A stretch of 64,000 bases of DNA from a virus. The notes under the pieces are model-generated. The model did no database searches. It worked only from the letters and a program-made list of their open reading frames with translations, and was not told where the DNA came from. Numbering within the stretch: position 1 is the first letter of the stretch; every line of letters starts with the position of its first letter. A program made the translations under genes and the position numbers. Below, one piece after another: positions 46,404-54,513 of this stretch. The stretch lies in the IMG/VR virus record IMGVR_UViG_3300025668_000745, positions 20,644-84,643 of that record; one strand, written 5' to 3'.

Positions 46404-47901
46404 CGCATTATTGTTAGCAGCAGTTCCAAGACAAAAATCATATTATGCCTCTAAAAACTTTGGTATACATCGTGCTGCTACAGAATTTCGAAATAATAAT
46501 ATAGATACTCAAGTTGTTCATTATTTTAATAGATTTAGTGATAATGAATTAGACAAAATGATAGATAAGTTTTGTAATGACCAAACATCAGTTGTTGGGT
46601 TCAATACAATGTTCTGGGAAAACTATGATCCTGTCGAAAAGCAGCATGTGTTAAAAAAAGCAAAATATATTTGTAATGTTATAAAACAAAAGTATCCCAA
46701 TACAAAACTTATTGCCGGCGGCCCCAGTTGTAGAATATTTTTAAAAGAAGAATTTAACAATTTGATAGATGCAATTTTTGAAGGATTCAGTGAAAACGAC
46801 TTTATTCCGTACATACAAAATAAAATAATTGTACCTTCTAAAACTTACTATAACATTGACGTATATAACAATATACACGGATCGTTTAATTTTACTAACA
46901 GCAATACAATATACCAAAAAAATGATTTTCTCATGCCGTCAGAAACTCCAACATTAGAAGTTGGACGAGGATGTATTTTTAAGTGTAAATTTTGTGCATT
47001 TGCACTTAATGGTAAGAAAAAGTTAGACTATATAAAAGATCCAAAAGTATTAGAAGAAGAATTATTGTATAATTATGAAAATTTTGGATTTACTAATTAC
47101 ATATTAAGTGACGATACATTTAATGATAGTACATATAAAATAGAATTATTACATAAAGTGTTTACTAATCTACCTTTTGATATAAAGTTTAGTTCTTATT
47201 TAAGATTAGATTTACTAAATGCACATCGAGAACAAATACCGTTATTAAAAGAGATGGGACTAATAGGTGCGTTTTTTGGTATAGAAAGTTTTGATAAGAA
47301 AGCCAGCAGCTTAATTGGAAAGGGTATGGATCCTGACATTGCAAAACAAATGTTATTAGATTTAAAAAATACTCACTGGGGCAATCGAATAAAAATTGGT
47401 GTTGGATTGATAACTGGATTACCGTATGAAACATACGAATCGCATGATCGAACTATGGAGTGGATTTTAGATGAAAGTAATACAGTTGACCAAGTTGTGC
47501 CTTTTCCGTTAGGTGTTACTAATCCTAATAATGCAAAACCGCAACCTTGGGAAAGTGAATTTCAAATTAATGCAGAAAAATATGGGTTCAGTTGGCCAAA
47601 CAATGATAGTATACGATGGCATAATAGTATTGGACCAGTAAAAACTTTAGACGAAGCTGAAAGACTATACGAACTTTATTCAGAATGTGTATCTAAAACA
47701 GCTCGATGGAAGCAAGGAGGATTTAATTTACTCAAAGCATATCCGTTAGTAAGTTCTCAAAAAAATGCACCAACCATAGATCAACTTCTTGATATGAATC
47801 GATATGCCTATACTAAGTACATTAAATTAATTGAACAACAGCCTGAAATAGAATTCAATTATGTAAATTCTTACAAAAAGGAAATTTTAAATGCTTTATA
47901 A
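46393..47901 (+). CDS. Radical SAM protein with B12-binding-like N-terminal domain, 502 aa
   Basis: The start is GTG 46393, behind cggag, with an 11-bp overlap. Residues 1-140 look like a cobalamin-binding-type Rossmann domain (ALLLAAVP, SVVGFNTM, TKLIAGGPSC), but I see no DxHxxG, so cobalamin binding is uncertain. The radical SAM core has C194, C198 and C201 (CIFKCKFC) and Elp3-like strands (FFGIESFDKKASSLIGKGM, GLITGLPYET). Related enzymes perform radical methylations and rearrangements. It is unlike the other fourteen radical SAM proteins here. Confidence 0.83.
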   Translation: MKYNALLLAAVPRQKSYYASKNFGIHRAATEFRNNNIDTQVVHYFNRFSDNELDKMIDKFCNDQTSVVGFNTMFWENYDPVEKQHVLKKAKYICNVIKQKYPNTKLIAGGPSCRIFLKEEFNNLIDAIFEGFSENDFIPYIQNKIIVPSKTYYNIDVYNNIHGSFNFTNSNTIYQKNDFLMPSETPTLEVGRGCIFKCKFCAFALNGKKKLDYIKDPKVLEEELLYNYENFGFTNYILSDDTFNDSTYKIELLHKVFTNLPFDIKFSSYLRLDLLNAHREQIPLLKEMGLIGAFFGIESFDKKASSLIGKGMDPDIAKQMLLDLKNTHWGNRIKIGVGLITGLPYETYESHDRTMEWILDESNTVDQVVPFPLGVTNPNNAKPQPWESEFQINAEKYGFSWPNNDSIRWHNSIGPVKTLDEAERLYELYSECVSKTARWKQGGFNLLKAYPLVSSQKNAPTIDQLLDMNRYAYTKYIKLIEQQPEIEFNYVNSYKKEILNAL

Positions 47902-48298
47902 ACTGATAGAAAACCTGCCAGTAGAATATACTTTTGATAAAGAAGAAAGAATTATTTTATGCGGTGTTCCAGGACCATTTACACCAGGATGCTCTTCGAA
48001 ACACTTGCCTGGTTTTGCAAATAATTTACAAGAATTAAAAGATAAAGGTATTACTAAGGTTGTGTTTATTGCAGTTAGTAATGCATATGTTATGAACGCT
48101 TGGAATGAAAAGTTTGGACATGACGAGATTGATTGTATTGGAGATCCGTACGGAGAATACATTGAAGAAATATCACAAACAATGTGGAACCCTATGTTAG
48201 CAAGAGCATCTAATAGATTTGCTGTATTAATCGAGAATGGTAAAATTATAAAACAGTTTAACGACCCATTTGTTGAAGGTGTACTAAATGACCTTTAA
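47891..48298 (+). CDS. Prx5-type peroxiredoxin, 135 aa
   Basis: CGVPGPFTPGCSSKHLPGF has the Prx5 signature PxxxTxxC, with peroxidatic Cys34 and Thr31. KVVFIAVSNAYVMNAWNEKF and a shortened C-terminal part follow. The usual length is about 160, so this is trimmed. It reduces peroxides with thiols. It lies between a radical SAM gene and oxygenase genes, so protecting Fe-S enzymes from peroxide is a plausible role. Confidence 0.8.
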   Translation: MLYKLIENLPVEYTFDKEERIILCGVPGPFTPGCSSKHLPGFANNLQELKDKGITKVVFIAVSNAYVMNAWNEKFGHDEIDCIGDPYGEYIEEISQTMWNPMLARASNRFAVLIENGKIIKQFNDPFVEGVLNDL

Positions 48299-49139
48299 AA
48301 CTACACACAATAATTACAGATTAGTTGATAATAATGATGTGCCTTTATATCATTATGACATTGATGATTACACAGCAAGAGAAAATGAATCTCACCAAGA
48401 ACACAAAAATTTAAACTATAAGTCGGCGTATGACGGATATAAAGGCGTAGTATGGACACCGTTAGATCTTCCGTTTTTAGATATAGATTTAGATCACCTT
48501 TGGAACGTTTGGCAAGATGTACATCAATATAAAAAAGAAGGATTGGCACAGCCTTGGTTTGACGAACGACCTGACGATATGAATAGTTCAAGGCATAGTG
48601 TATATACAGATCATGATTATAGAGCGCTAATTTGTTTTAAGAATACAGATTACTATTCTACTAATGTAAAAGGAGAATGGTATCAAGTTATTAGAGATGA
48701 ATTTCCACAAGTAGTTGACTTTTGTGAAAATCATTTACCTTTTGACAATTTAAGATTTGTAGCTTTTGCTGGTAGAGACGAACATGGAGTAGGACCTCAT
48801 TATGATGAAGATTACAAAAATAGACATAGACTTTTTGGACAAGAACCGAGTCAAATACGAATTCGTTGGAGTAATGTAACTACTCCAGAAACTGAACATT
48901 TATACTTTACTAACGATCATGCAAAAACAAGATTGTACCCTATGTTACCTAATGATACAAATGCAATGGCATGGGACGGGCAAGTACACGAACATGGTGC
49001 TGACAAAGGATATCATCCTACTGAAAGAATGATACTCATGCCTATGGGTACATTAAACATTAAAAAATGGCATGACTTGTTAGACAGAAGTATAGAAAAA
49101 TATAAAGATTATGTTATTACTGTGGATCATTTCAAATGA
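48288..49139 (+). CDS. 2OG-Fe(II) oxygenase-like protein, 283 aa
   Basis: GVGPHYDEDY gives H171 and D173. AWDGQVHEHGAD gives H234 or H236, and TERMILMPMG gives candidate Arg247. The layout resembles aspartyl/asparaginyl hydroxylase-like enzymes. The start is 11 bp inside the peroxiredoxin gene. The N-terminal 140 residues are acidic and aromatic, with no recognised domain. Confidence 0.65.
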   Translation: MTFKTTHNNYRLVDNNDVPLYHYDIDDYTARENESHQEHKNLNYKSAYDGYKGVVWTPLDLPFLDIDLDHLWNVWQDVHQYKKEGLAQPWFDERPDDMNSSRHSVYTDHDYRALICFKNTDYYSTNVKGEWYQVIRDEFPQVVDFCENHLPFDNLRFVAFAGRDEHGVGPHYDEDYKNRHRLFGQEPSQIRIRWSNVTTPETEHLYFTNDHAKTRLYPMLPNDTNAMAWDGQVHEHGADKGYHPTERMILMPMGTLNIKKWHDLLDRSIEKYKDYVITVDHFK

Positions 49140-50059
49140 TTATGAAAGGAGCAAACCTATCTACATTATTTCCTTCTGAAGCAAGTGCAGCAATAGCACA
49201 AGACGGTTATTTAGTTTTACAAAATACTGGCGCTTCACCTGAGGAGTTTGCAGAATGGTTTACAGATTTTGCGTATACACTAAGTCCTGATATATGGTGC
49301 AGTGATAAATCTCATAGTAGTCTATTTTGGAGAGTAACTAACCAAAATATTGATGAAAGAACACAAGGATTGTTTTCAAGCGATGATGTAGATTGGCATA
49401 CTGACTTAGCACCGATTATCGATTCACAAGAAGTTATTGGATTATACGGAAAGACAATAACATTTGATACAGAAACTTGGGTATGTTCAGCAGTTGAATA
49501 TTGGAACAGATTAGATGAAGAAACAAAATCTATGTATAAAGAACTTGTTGTAGAATTGTATCATGCCAGTATAAACAAAGATAAAGAATTATTTGAAACT
49601 AAGTGGCAAGTAGACTGGGACAAAGAATACCCACAAGAAATTATAGACGGTCTGAGAAAAAATAGACAACTAAGTCAAATACAAAATTGTACAAACATAA
49701 GTTTAGACAATGCAAAAAAATTTAATAAACATCGAGGACTTGTTGCAAAATATAATTTTGTTAGTAATCATCCGTTAGGTGCAGATAGTATATTTTTCCA
49801 CCCGCATTTGATTGTAGACTTATATAAAGAAAATCAGTCTATAATACAAGGAAAAGAAATATTTCAAACGATATATAGAGACTTAATAGAAAGCAATAAG
49901 TACACATATAAGCATAGATGGAAAGAAGGTGATATACTGTTAATAGATCAAATTAACACATTACACCGAAGAACAAAAGTTTACGAAGATAAGCCTCGTG
50001 AATTGTTAAGATGTGCAGGATGGTATAAGAACAGGAAACATTATAATTATGTCCTATGA
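49136..50059 (+). CDS. TauD/TfdA-family dioxygenase, 307 aa
   Basis: VDWHTDLAPI gives the iron ligands H88 and D90, and DQINTLHRRT gives H277. RELLRCAGWY supplies the 2OG-binding Arg. The N-terminal AIAQDGYLVLQNTG and the long lid match the TauD/clavaminate-synthase-like family. It probably hydroxylates a small molecule or carrier-bound amino acid. The 4-bp overlap on the 5' side indicates coupling. Confidence 0.78.
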   Translation: MIMKGANLSTLFPSEASAAIAQDGYLVLQNTGASPEEFAEWFTDFAYTLSPDIWCSDKSHSSLFWRVTNQNIDERTQGLFSSDDVDWHTDLAPIIDSQEVIGLYGKTITFDTETWVCSAVEYWNRLDEETKSMYKELVVELYHASINKDKELFETKWQVDWDKEYPQEIIDGLRKNRQLSQIQNCTNISLDNAKKFNKHRGLVAKYNFVSNHPLGADSIFFHPHLIVDLYKENQSIIQGKEIFQTIYRDLIESNKYTYKHRWKEGDILLIDQINTLHRRTKVYEDKPRELLRCAGWYKNRKHYNYVL

Positions 50060-50810
50060 TTTAATTTATGTAAACGGTGCATCTTATGAAGCAGGAGCTG
50101 GTTTGTGTCAGCATGAATATTTAACAGATGTAGAATTACAAAAATATCCTGAATGGTTAACTAATTTTCCAAAAATTATGACAGAAGAAAAAATGAAAGA
50201 ATTGTGGAATCTGTATGATAACGGATTAGAAGAAAGAGAAAAGCAGTGTGCCTGGCCTGCACATTTAAGTAGGATGACTGGTATTCCTGTACAAAATGAA
50301 GCTGTAGCAGGAGCCTCAGCTTCAACAACTGCAATTAAAACACTTGAAACAAATATGAAACAACACAAAGGCAAAAAAGTTTTGTATATAATTGGAGTGT
50401 GTCCTAATCAAGGAATTTGGTGGCCAGGTTCTGAAAGAGGAAATGATAGTATTCTTTTAAATCCGTACAGAAAATTTCCTAATACATTTGAAAGATTTAT
50501 TGCAGAACACATACGTGATAATGCTTCTCGAGAACAAGTAGATCATTTATATAACATTTCTTTCAAAGGACTGTATCTTTATCTAAAGGAAAGAAAAAGA
50601 GATTGTTATTTTGTTCACGCTGATTTTGGATTAGCAGACGGATCTTCAGGAAGAGCAAGAAGACCAATAACTGGATACTTAGACGAAATAGCACCAAACA
50701 TTGATCCTACAAAAGATAAAGTACTTACGGTATGCGGACATTATACAGAAGATGTCCATATCGAACTTGCTGAAAGAATAGCAAAGAAAATTGAAAGTGG
50801 CGAAATATGA
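50049..50810 (+). CDS. SGNH-hydrolase-like protein with NGAS block I, 253 aa
   Basis: I chose ATG 50049 (11-bp overlap) because DLIYVNGASYEAGAG aligns with the N-termini of the other SGNH proteins here. Ser12 is kept, but GD is replaced by GA. AVAGASAST is block II/III-like and VCGHYTEDVHIELAERI carries the candidate His. The missing Asp may weaken activity. It is the only SGNH gene of the second operon. Confidence 0.6.
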   Translation: MSYDLIYVNGASYEAGAGLCQHEYLTDVELQKYPEWLTNFPKIMTEEKMKELWNLYDNGLEEREKQCAWPAHLSRMTGIPVQNEAVAGASASTTAIKTLETNMKQHKGKKVLYIIGVCPNQGIWWPGSERGNDSILLNPYRKFPNTFERFIAEHIRDNASREQVDHLYNISFKGLYLYLKERKRDCYFVHADFGLADGSSGRARRPITGYLDEIAPNIDPTKDKVLTVCGHYTEDVHIELAERIAKKIESGEI

Positions 50811-51418
50811 AAAAACAAAACTTACCTACAATAGCAAATTTAAATCTAAATATTGATTTAGAAAGGTTGCGAAGTGCAACTGATAAATTAGCAGAAGAAT
50901 TTGTAAATGTACGTGCAGCTAATCCTGGATTGTGCATGAATCATGAAGAATTAGTTAAAGATGTTTACGATAACTTTGAACAAATTAATTTAACTACACC
51001 CAGTGAAGTCTTGCCACATACAGCAAGTATTAAAGAACGACTACGGCGTAGGGAAGAACATTTATATAATGTACCAACTGAAGATTATATTGGAAGTTAC
51101 TTTGAAGAAATAGTAACACAATGTAAAGCACCAGCAAGTCGTATACGTATTACTAAACTTGCTCCTGGCAAAACTATACCTTTCCACGTAGACTACGATG
51201 TAAGCTACGCTGTACGCTGTATAGTACCTGTATACGGTGGTAGTAATGTTGTAAACTTATTTAAACGTGATGGAAAACTTGAAGCGTATAATCTCGAAGA
51301 CGGTACTGCTAATTTCCTCAACATAGGATATCCACATGCTGTTGTGAACATGAGCGATAAGCCTCGTATAGCACTAATGTTTAGTTTGGACGGTACTGAT
51401 GACATCACAAGTTTATAA
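50807..51418 (+). CDS. 2OG-Fe(II) oxygenase-like (aspartyl hydroxylase-type) protein, 203 aa
   Basis: TIPFHVDYD gives H127 and D129, NIGYPHAVVN gives H177, and DKPRIALMFSL gives Arg187. This set matches the aspartyl/asparaginyl beta-hydroxylase-like fold well. The N-terminal 90 residues are helical. It overlaps the previous stop by 4 bp and the next gene by 20 bp. Confidence 0.72.
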   Translation: MKKQNLPTIANLNLNIDLERLRSATDKLAEEFVNVRAANPGLCMNHEELVKDVYDNFEQINLTTPSEVLPHTASIKERLRRREEHLYNVPTEDYIGSYFEEIVTQCKAPASRIRITKLAPGKTIPFHVDYDVSYAVRCIVPVYGGSNVVNLFKRDGKLEAYNLEDGTANFLNIGYPHAVVNMSDKPRIALMFSLDGTDDITSL

Positions 51419-52187
51419 TTATACAGATACAGAATTAAAAGACCTTGCAACTAAAATACAAACGCAAGGCCTGTCAATACTTCATGAACAACAGTTTACT
51501 GAATCACAGATTGTAGAATTCTTTAAACGCATAGGCGAGTGCGAAGCACCTGGCTTGTTTATGAATCCTAAAGATCACCCAGAGTTATTCTTAGTGTCAG
51601 ACAGAAAAGATGAACACGGTAACAAGACAGGAATGTTTGGCGGTGGCGAACTTGGGTGGCATTCAAACGGTAATAGCAGACATCTTATTGATAAGATTCT
51701 TATTGGACTATACTGCGTCAAAGGTGATCCAAATACAACTCTTAGCGTATGTAATACAAGCGATCCGTTTTATGACTTGTCAGAAGAGGATCAAGCATAC
51801 TGGAAAAGCATTACAATTAGATTAAAGTTTCAAAACGATACAATGTATCACTTAGACGATGACGATCCGGAACTTGAGTTTATGAGTAAGAACAAGGGTA
51901 GTATTAGACCGTTAGTTGGAACACACCCGCATACAGGCAAAGACTATTTCTACTTTCCTTATCACTTTATTATTAAAGCATGGCAAGGTAAAACTCCAGT
52001 AGACCATAACGAAATAATTGAACGCTTAAAACCTATTATATTTAAAAGCCGCTATCAAACACATCACGTATTTGCCGAGGGCGATCTATTAATGATGGAT
52101 CAGTTTACTACATTGCACAGACGTACACCTGTTATGGGCGATAGGTTATTGTGGAGATTAGCAAGTGACTACTCAAACATGGCATAG
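51399..52187 (+). CDS. TauD/TfdA-family protein with an HxN metal site, 262 aa
   Basis: The fold is readable: GELGWHSNGNSRH, LLMMDQFTTLHRRTP with H240, and DRLLWRLASDY with Arg. The usual HxD is H88-S-N90 here, so the carboxylate iron ligand is replaced by Asn. In halogenases of this superfamily the Asp is Gly or Ala; Asn could weaken iron binding or open a site. Whether it is active is unknown. It is clearly related to the gene at 49136. Confidence 0.7.
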   Translation: MTSQVYNYTDTELKDLATKIQTQGLSILHEQQFTESQIVEFFKRIGECEAPGLFMNPKDHPELFLVSDRKDEHGNKTGMFGGGELGWHSNGNSRHLIDKILIGLYCVKGDPNTTLSVCNTSDPFYDLSEEDQAYWKSITIRLKFQNDTMYHLDDDDPELEFMSKNKGSIRPLVGTHPHTGKDYFYFPYHFIIKAWQGKTPVDHNEIIERLKPIIFKSRYQTHHVFAEGDLLMMDQFTTLHRRTPVMGDRLLWRLASDYSNMA

Positions 52188-52689
52188 AATTTTTGACGTT
52201 GATTACAATATTGATAAAGTATTAGTTTGGGCAAGAAAACTACAATTAAGTAAGCCAGGTATTCCTATGCAAAACAAAACTTCTCTTAATACTGTAGATC
52301 TTGGTGAAGACCAGTATTACTGGGAAGGAGAGTTTCCTAAACAAGAGTTTGATATATTCAATGACATTATTTGTTTAGACGGAAAATTTAGAGGAATCGA
52401 AACAAGTTGCTCTTTATGGGAGTATCAGTCTCATACTACGCTGCTGCCACACATACACGATACTGAAGAATTAATCGGAGGAGTACTAATTGTTCCGTTA
52501 ATTGGAAATTTTAAAACAAGTATATATCAAGGAGATAAAGAAATCGATAGTGTTGAATATTCTCCAGGTAAGTTATTTTTTGTAAAAGGAAAAGAATTTT
52601 TGCACGGCGGCGAAGCTATAGATGGTTATAGATTAGCTGCATTATTGTACATAAAAAAGGATGTAAACTTGGATGATTATATAATATGA
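52165..52689 (+). CDS. Cupin-type beta-barrel protein, 174 aa
   Basis: The start is GTG 52165 with ggag 8 bases upstream. LLPHIHDTEELIGG resembles cupin motif 1, with H96, H98 and E101 or E102. YSPGKLFFVKGKEFLHGG resembles motif 2 with the last His. It may be a metal-dependent oxygenase or isomerase; a degenerate 2OG oxygenase is an alternative. It overlaps its neighbours by 23 and 4 bp. Confidence 0.6.
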   Translation: MTTQTWHRIFDVDYNIDKVLVWARKLQLSKPGIPMQNKTSLNTVDLGEDQYYWEGEFPKQEFDIFNDIICLDGKFRGIETSCSLWEYQSHTTLLPHIHDTEELIGGVLIVPLIGNFKTSIYQGDKEIDSVEYSPGKLFFVKGKEFLHGGEAIDGYRLAALLYIKKDVNLDDYII

Positions 52690-53324
52690 ATGTTGTAGGT
52701 ATAAGTTTTAGTCACGCTGAAAATAGTTTACAGACACGGGGATTGTATCTTATGCAAGATATATTGCCTATTAATACAGTATGTGACATGACTAACTATA
52801 ATATTCCAATGTGCAGTTCGAATAAAAGTGACGGCGTTGTTCCGCAATCGGTTGACAATTTGATAAGCGTAATGGAAAGTGCTGATGTTTTAATTTTTGC
52901 TATAAGCGAAGCAACTGGACATTACTGTGCTGGATTTAAAAATGTAATGGACTGGTTAGTAGTAAAGGCAAAATTTAATGCACGCCTTGGAACTGATTAT
53001 GCTATTACAGATACACCCATTTTTGTAGTAACATTTACTCCTGCTAAGAATGAAAATGTTGGAAATAGACATTTTGCAATGACTGTAGATCTACTGGAAA
53101 AGCTGGGAGCAAAGGTACAAAAGACGTCTGTAATACCAGATTCTTGGAAAACTGTAATTCCGGGACATTCCGCCGCAGTAAAACCAGTCTGTCGTGTGAT
53201 TAGTGATTTTCTAAAGTTATATACGCCGAATAGTATAACGACACGTAAAAAAGATGACACCGATAGTTTACATTGGTTAACCAACTACAACGAATGGGAT
53301 ATGAAATGGAAGTCAATAGATTAA
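52686..53324 (+). CDS. NAD(P)H-dependent FMN reductase-like flavoprotein, 212 aa
   Basis: It is a paralogue of 45190-45828 of identical length: NVVGISFSHAENSLQTRGL, YNIPMC, SADVLIFAISEAT and FKNVMDWLVV. The final TNYNEWDMKW matches the paralogue's tail. Two copies in one operon suggest two electron-transfer partners or a heterodimer. Confidence 0.68.
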   Translation: MNVVGISFSHAENSLQTRGLYLMQDILPINTVCDMTNYNIPMCSSNKSDGVVPQSVDNLISVMESADVLIFAISEATGHYCAGFKNVMDWLVVKAKFNARLGTDYAITDTPIFVVTFTPAKNENVGNRHFAMTVDLLEKLGAKVQKTSVIPDSWKTVIPGHSAAVKPVCRVISDFLKLYTPNSITTRKKDDTDSLHWLTNYNEWDMKWKSID

Positions 53325-53968
53325 ACGGAATACCGTGGCCTCGATGGCATACTACGCCGCCAAAAGAACTTATCAAGGTTCCGTTGAAAGAAGAATATGC
53401 ATTACACACTATGGACTATTTAGATACTCCTGAAGCAAGATGTATTTTTGAAAAACAAGCTCAAATTATAATTGATAATAATATACAGGGTATAGTTGAT
53501 ATAGGTTGTCGCATTGGCATAGTAAACGATATACTACAAGAATTAAATTATAAAAATTATACATATATGGGGTTTGATACTTCAAGTGAGCCTATTACGT
53601 TTGCAAATAATAAGTATAAGGATTATAAAAATATAGAATACAGACAGGCAAGTATGTATTCAAAAAAAGATATTACTGTATCTTTTGATGTAGATTGTGT
53701 AATATGGAGCGGAGTATTATTATATGCACCCGACACACATTTAGAGTTATTTGACGATTTGACGTATAATTTTTATAATAGTAAACATGCTATTATTCAA
53801 GAACCATGTAGTAATCAAGATTCAAACAAGTTTCTTGACAATATTGAATTAAACACTATTGAAAAAGATTTACATTTATATGAAAACAAATATAATAATT
53901 ATAAAGAATGTATAGTTAATGCTAATATCTTTTCAGGACGTAGGAAAATAGTACACATATGGAAATAA
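53306..53968 (+). CDS. Class I SAM-dependent methyltransferase, 220 aa
   Basis: ATG 53306 is preferred; ATG 53294 is possible. GIVDIGCRIGIVNDIL is motif I near residue 57, with the acidic end of strand 2 in YMGFDTSSEPITFAN. VDCVIWSGVLLY is the motif IV strand. The N-terminus (NGIPWPRWHTTPP) is unusual and may bind the acceptor. It probably methylates a pathway product. It overlaps the flavoprotein gene by 19 bp. Confidence 0.72.
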   Translation: MEVNRLNGIPWPRWHTTPPKELIKVPLKEEYALHTMDYLDTPEARCIFEKQAQIIIDNNIQGIVDIGCRIGIVNDILQELNYKNYTYMGFDTSSEPITFANNKYKDYKNIEYRQASMYSKKDITVSFDVDCVIWSGVLLYAPDTHLELFDDLTYNFYNSKHAIIQEPCSNQDSNKFLDNIELNTIEKDLHLYENKYNNYKECIVNANIFSGRRKIVHIWK

Positions 53969-54513
53969 GAATAATACCTTACATAGTTGACGGCGAAGAA
54001 AATAAAAAATTATCTAACAACGATTTAAATATTTGCCGTATTGCTATAGATAATATGAAAACACAATCAAAAAAAGATAGACTTTTTAATAATTACAATC
54101 AATATTTAAAATTAGATACTATGGCTATGTATTGCGTTGCTGTTGATAAAAATAAACCTGTAATGTGTACAGGTGCTCAGCATATAAGCAAACATTGTTG
54201 TAGACTGTTTAGTCGTTATTATTTGTTTGATGATTATCGAACATCTCATGTCAGTAATTTATACGATAAGGTTGATAATTTTCAAACAGACTTATACATG
54301 CAACATGCATTAAAAAACAAGTATAAATTATTCTTTTGGAGTCGAGACAAAGGAACAGGATTTTTTAAAAAAATTAAAAACGCAAGACCTGATATATTTA
54401 AAAATTGGACAGTGTATGATACAATGATAGAATTATTATGGAAGGATAATTTTCAGGGTATTATCTATACAGGTGATATAACGTATATTGACGAGTTAAC
54501 GATTAACAAATAA
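53959..54513 (+). CDS. Unknown protein, possibly acetyltransferase-like, 184 aa
   Basis: It is the last gene of the second operon. It is mixed alpha/beta with MAMYCVAVDKNKPVMCTG and RYYLFDDYRTSH (about residues 51-96), which vaguely recall the central strands of GNAT acyltransferases; the acetyl-CoA loop is not evident, so the assignment is weak. Its 3' end overlaps the convergent desaturase gene by 18 bp. Confidence 0.45.
   Translation: MEIRIIPYIVDGEENKKLSNNDLNICRIAIDNMKTQSKKDRLFNNYNQYLKLDTMAMYCVAVDKNKPVMCTGAQHISKHCCRLFSRYYLFDDYRTSHVSNLYDKVDNFQTDLYMQHALKNKYKLFFWSRDKGTGFFKKIKNARPDIFKNWTVYDTMIELLWKDNFQGIIYTGDITYIDELTINK

Noticed and set aside
17376-54513. Host chromosomal island or prophage border
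   Set aside because: There is no integrase, att-like repeat or tRNA, and phage structural and replication-type genes flank both sides without a break in composition.
17424-54513. A known RiPP or antibiotic cluster
   Set aside because: There is no recognisable precursor, transporter, peptidase or immunity gene, and the mix of enzymes does not match a cluster type I know.
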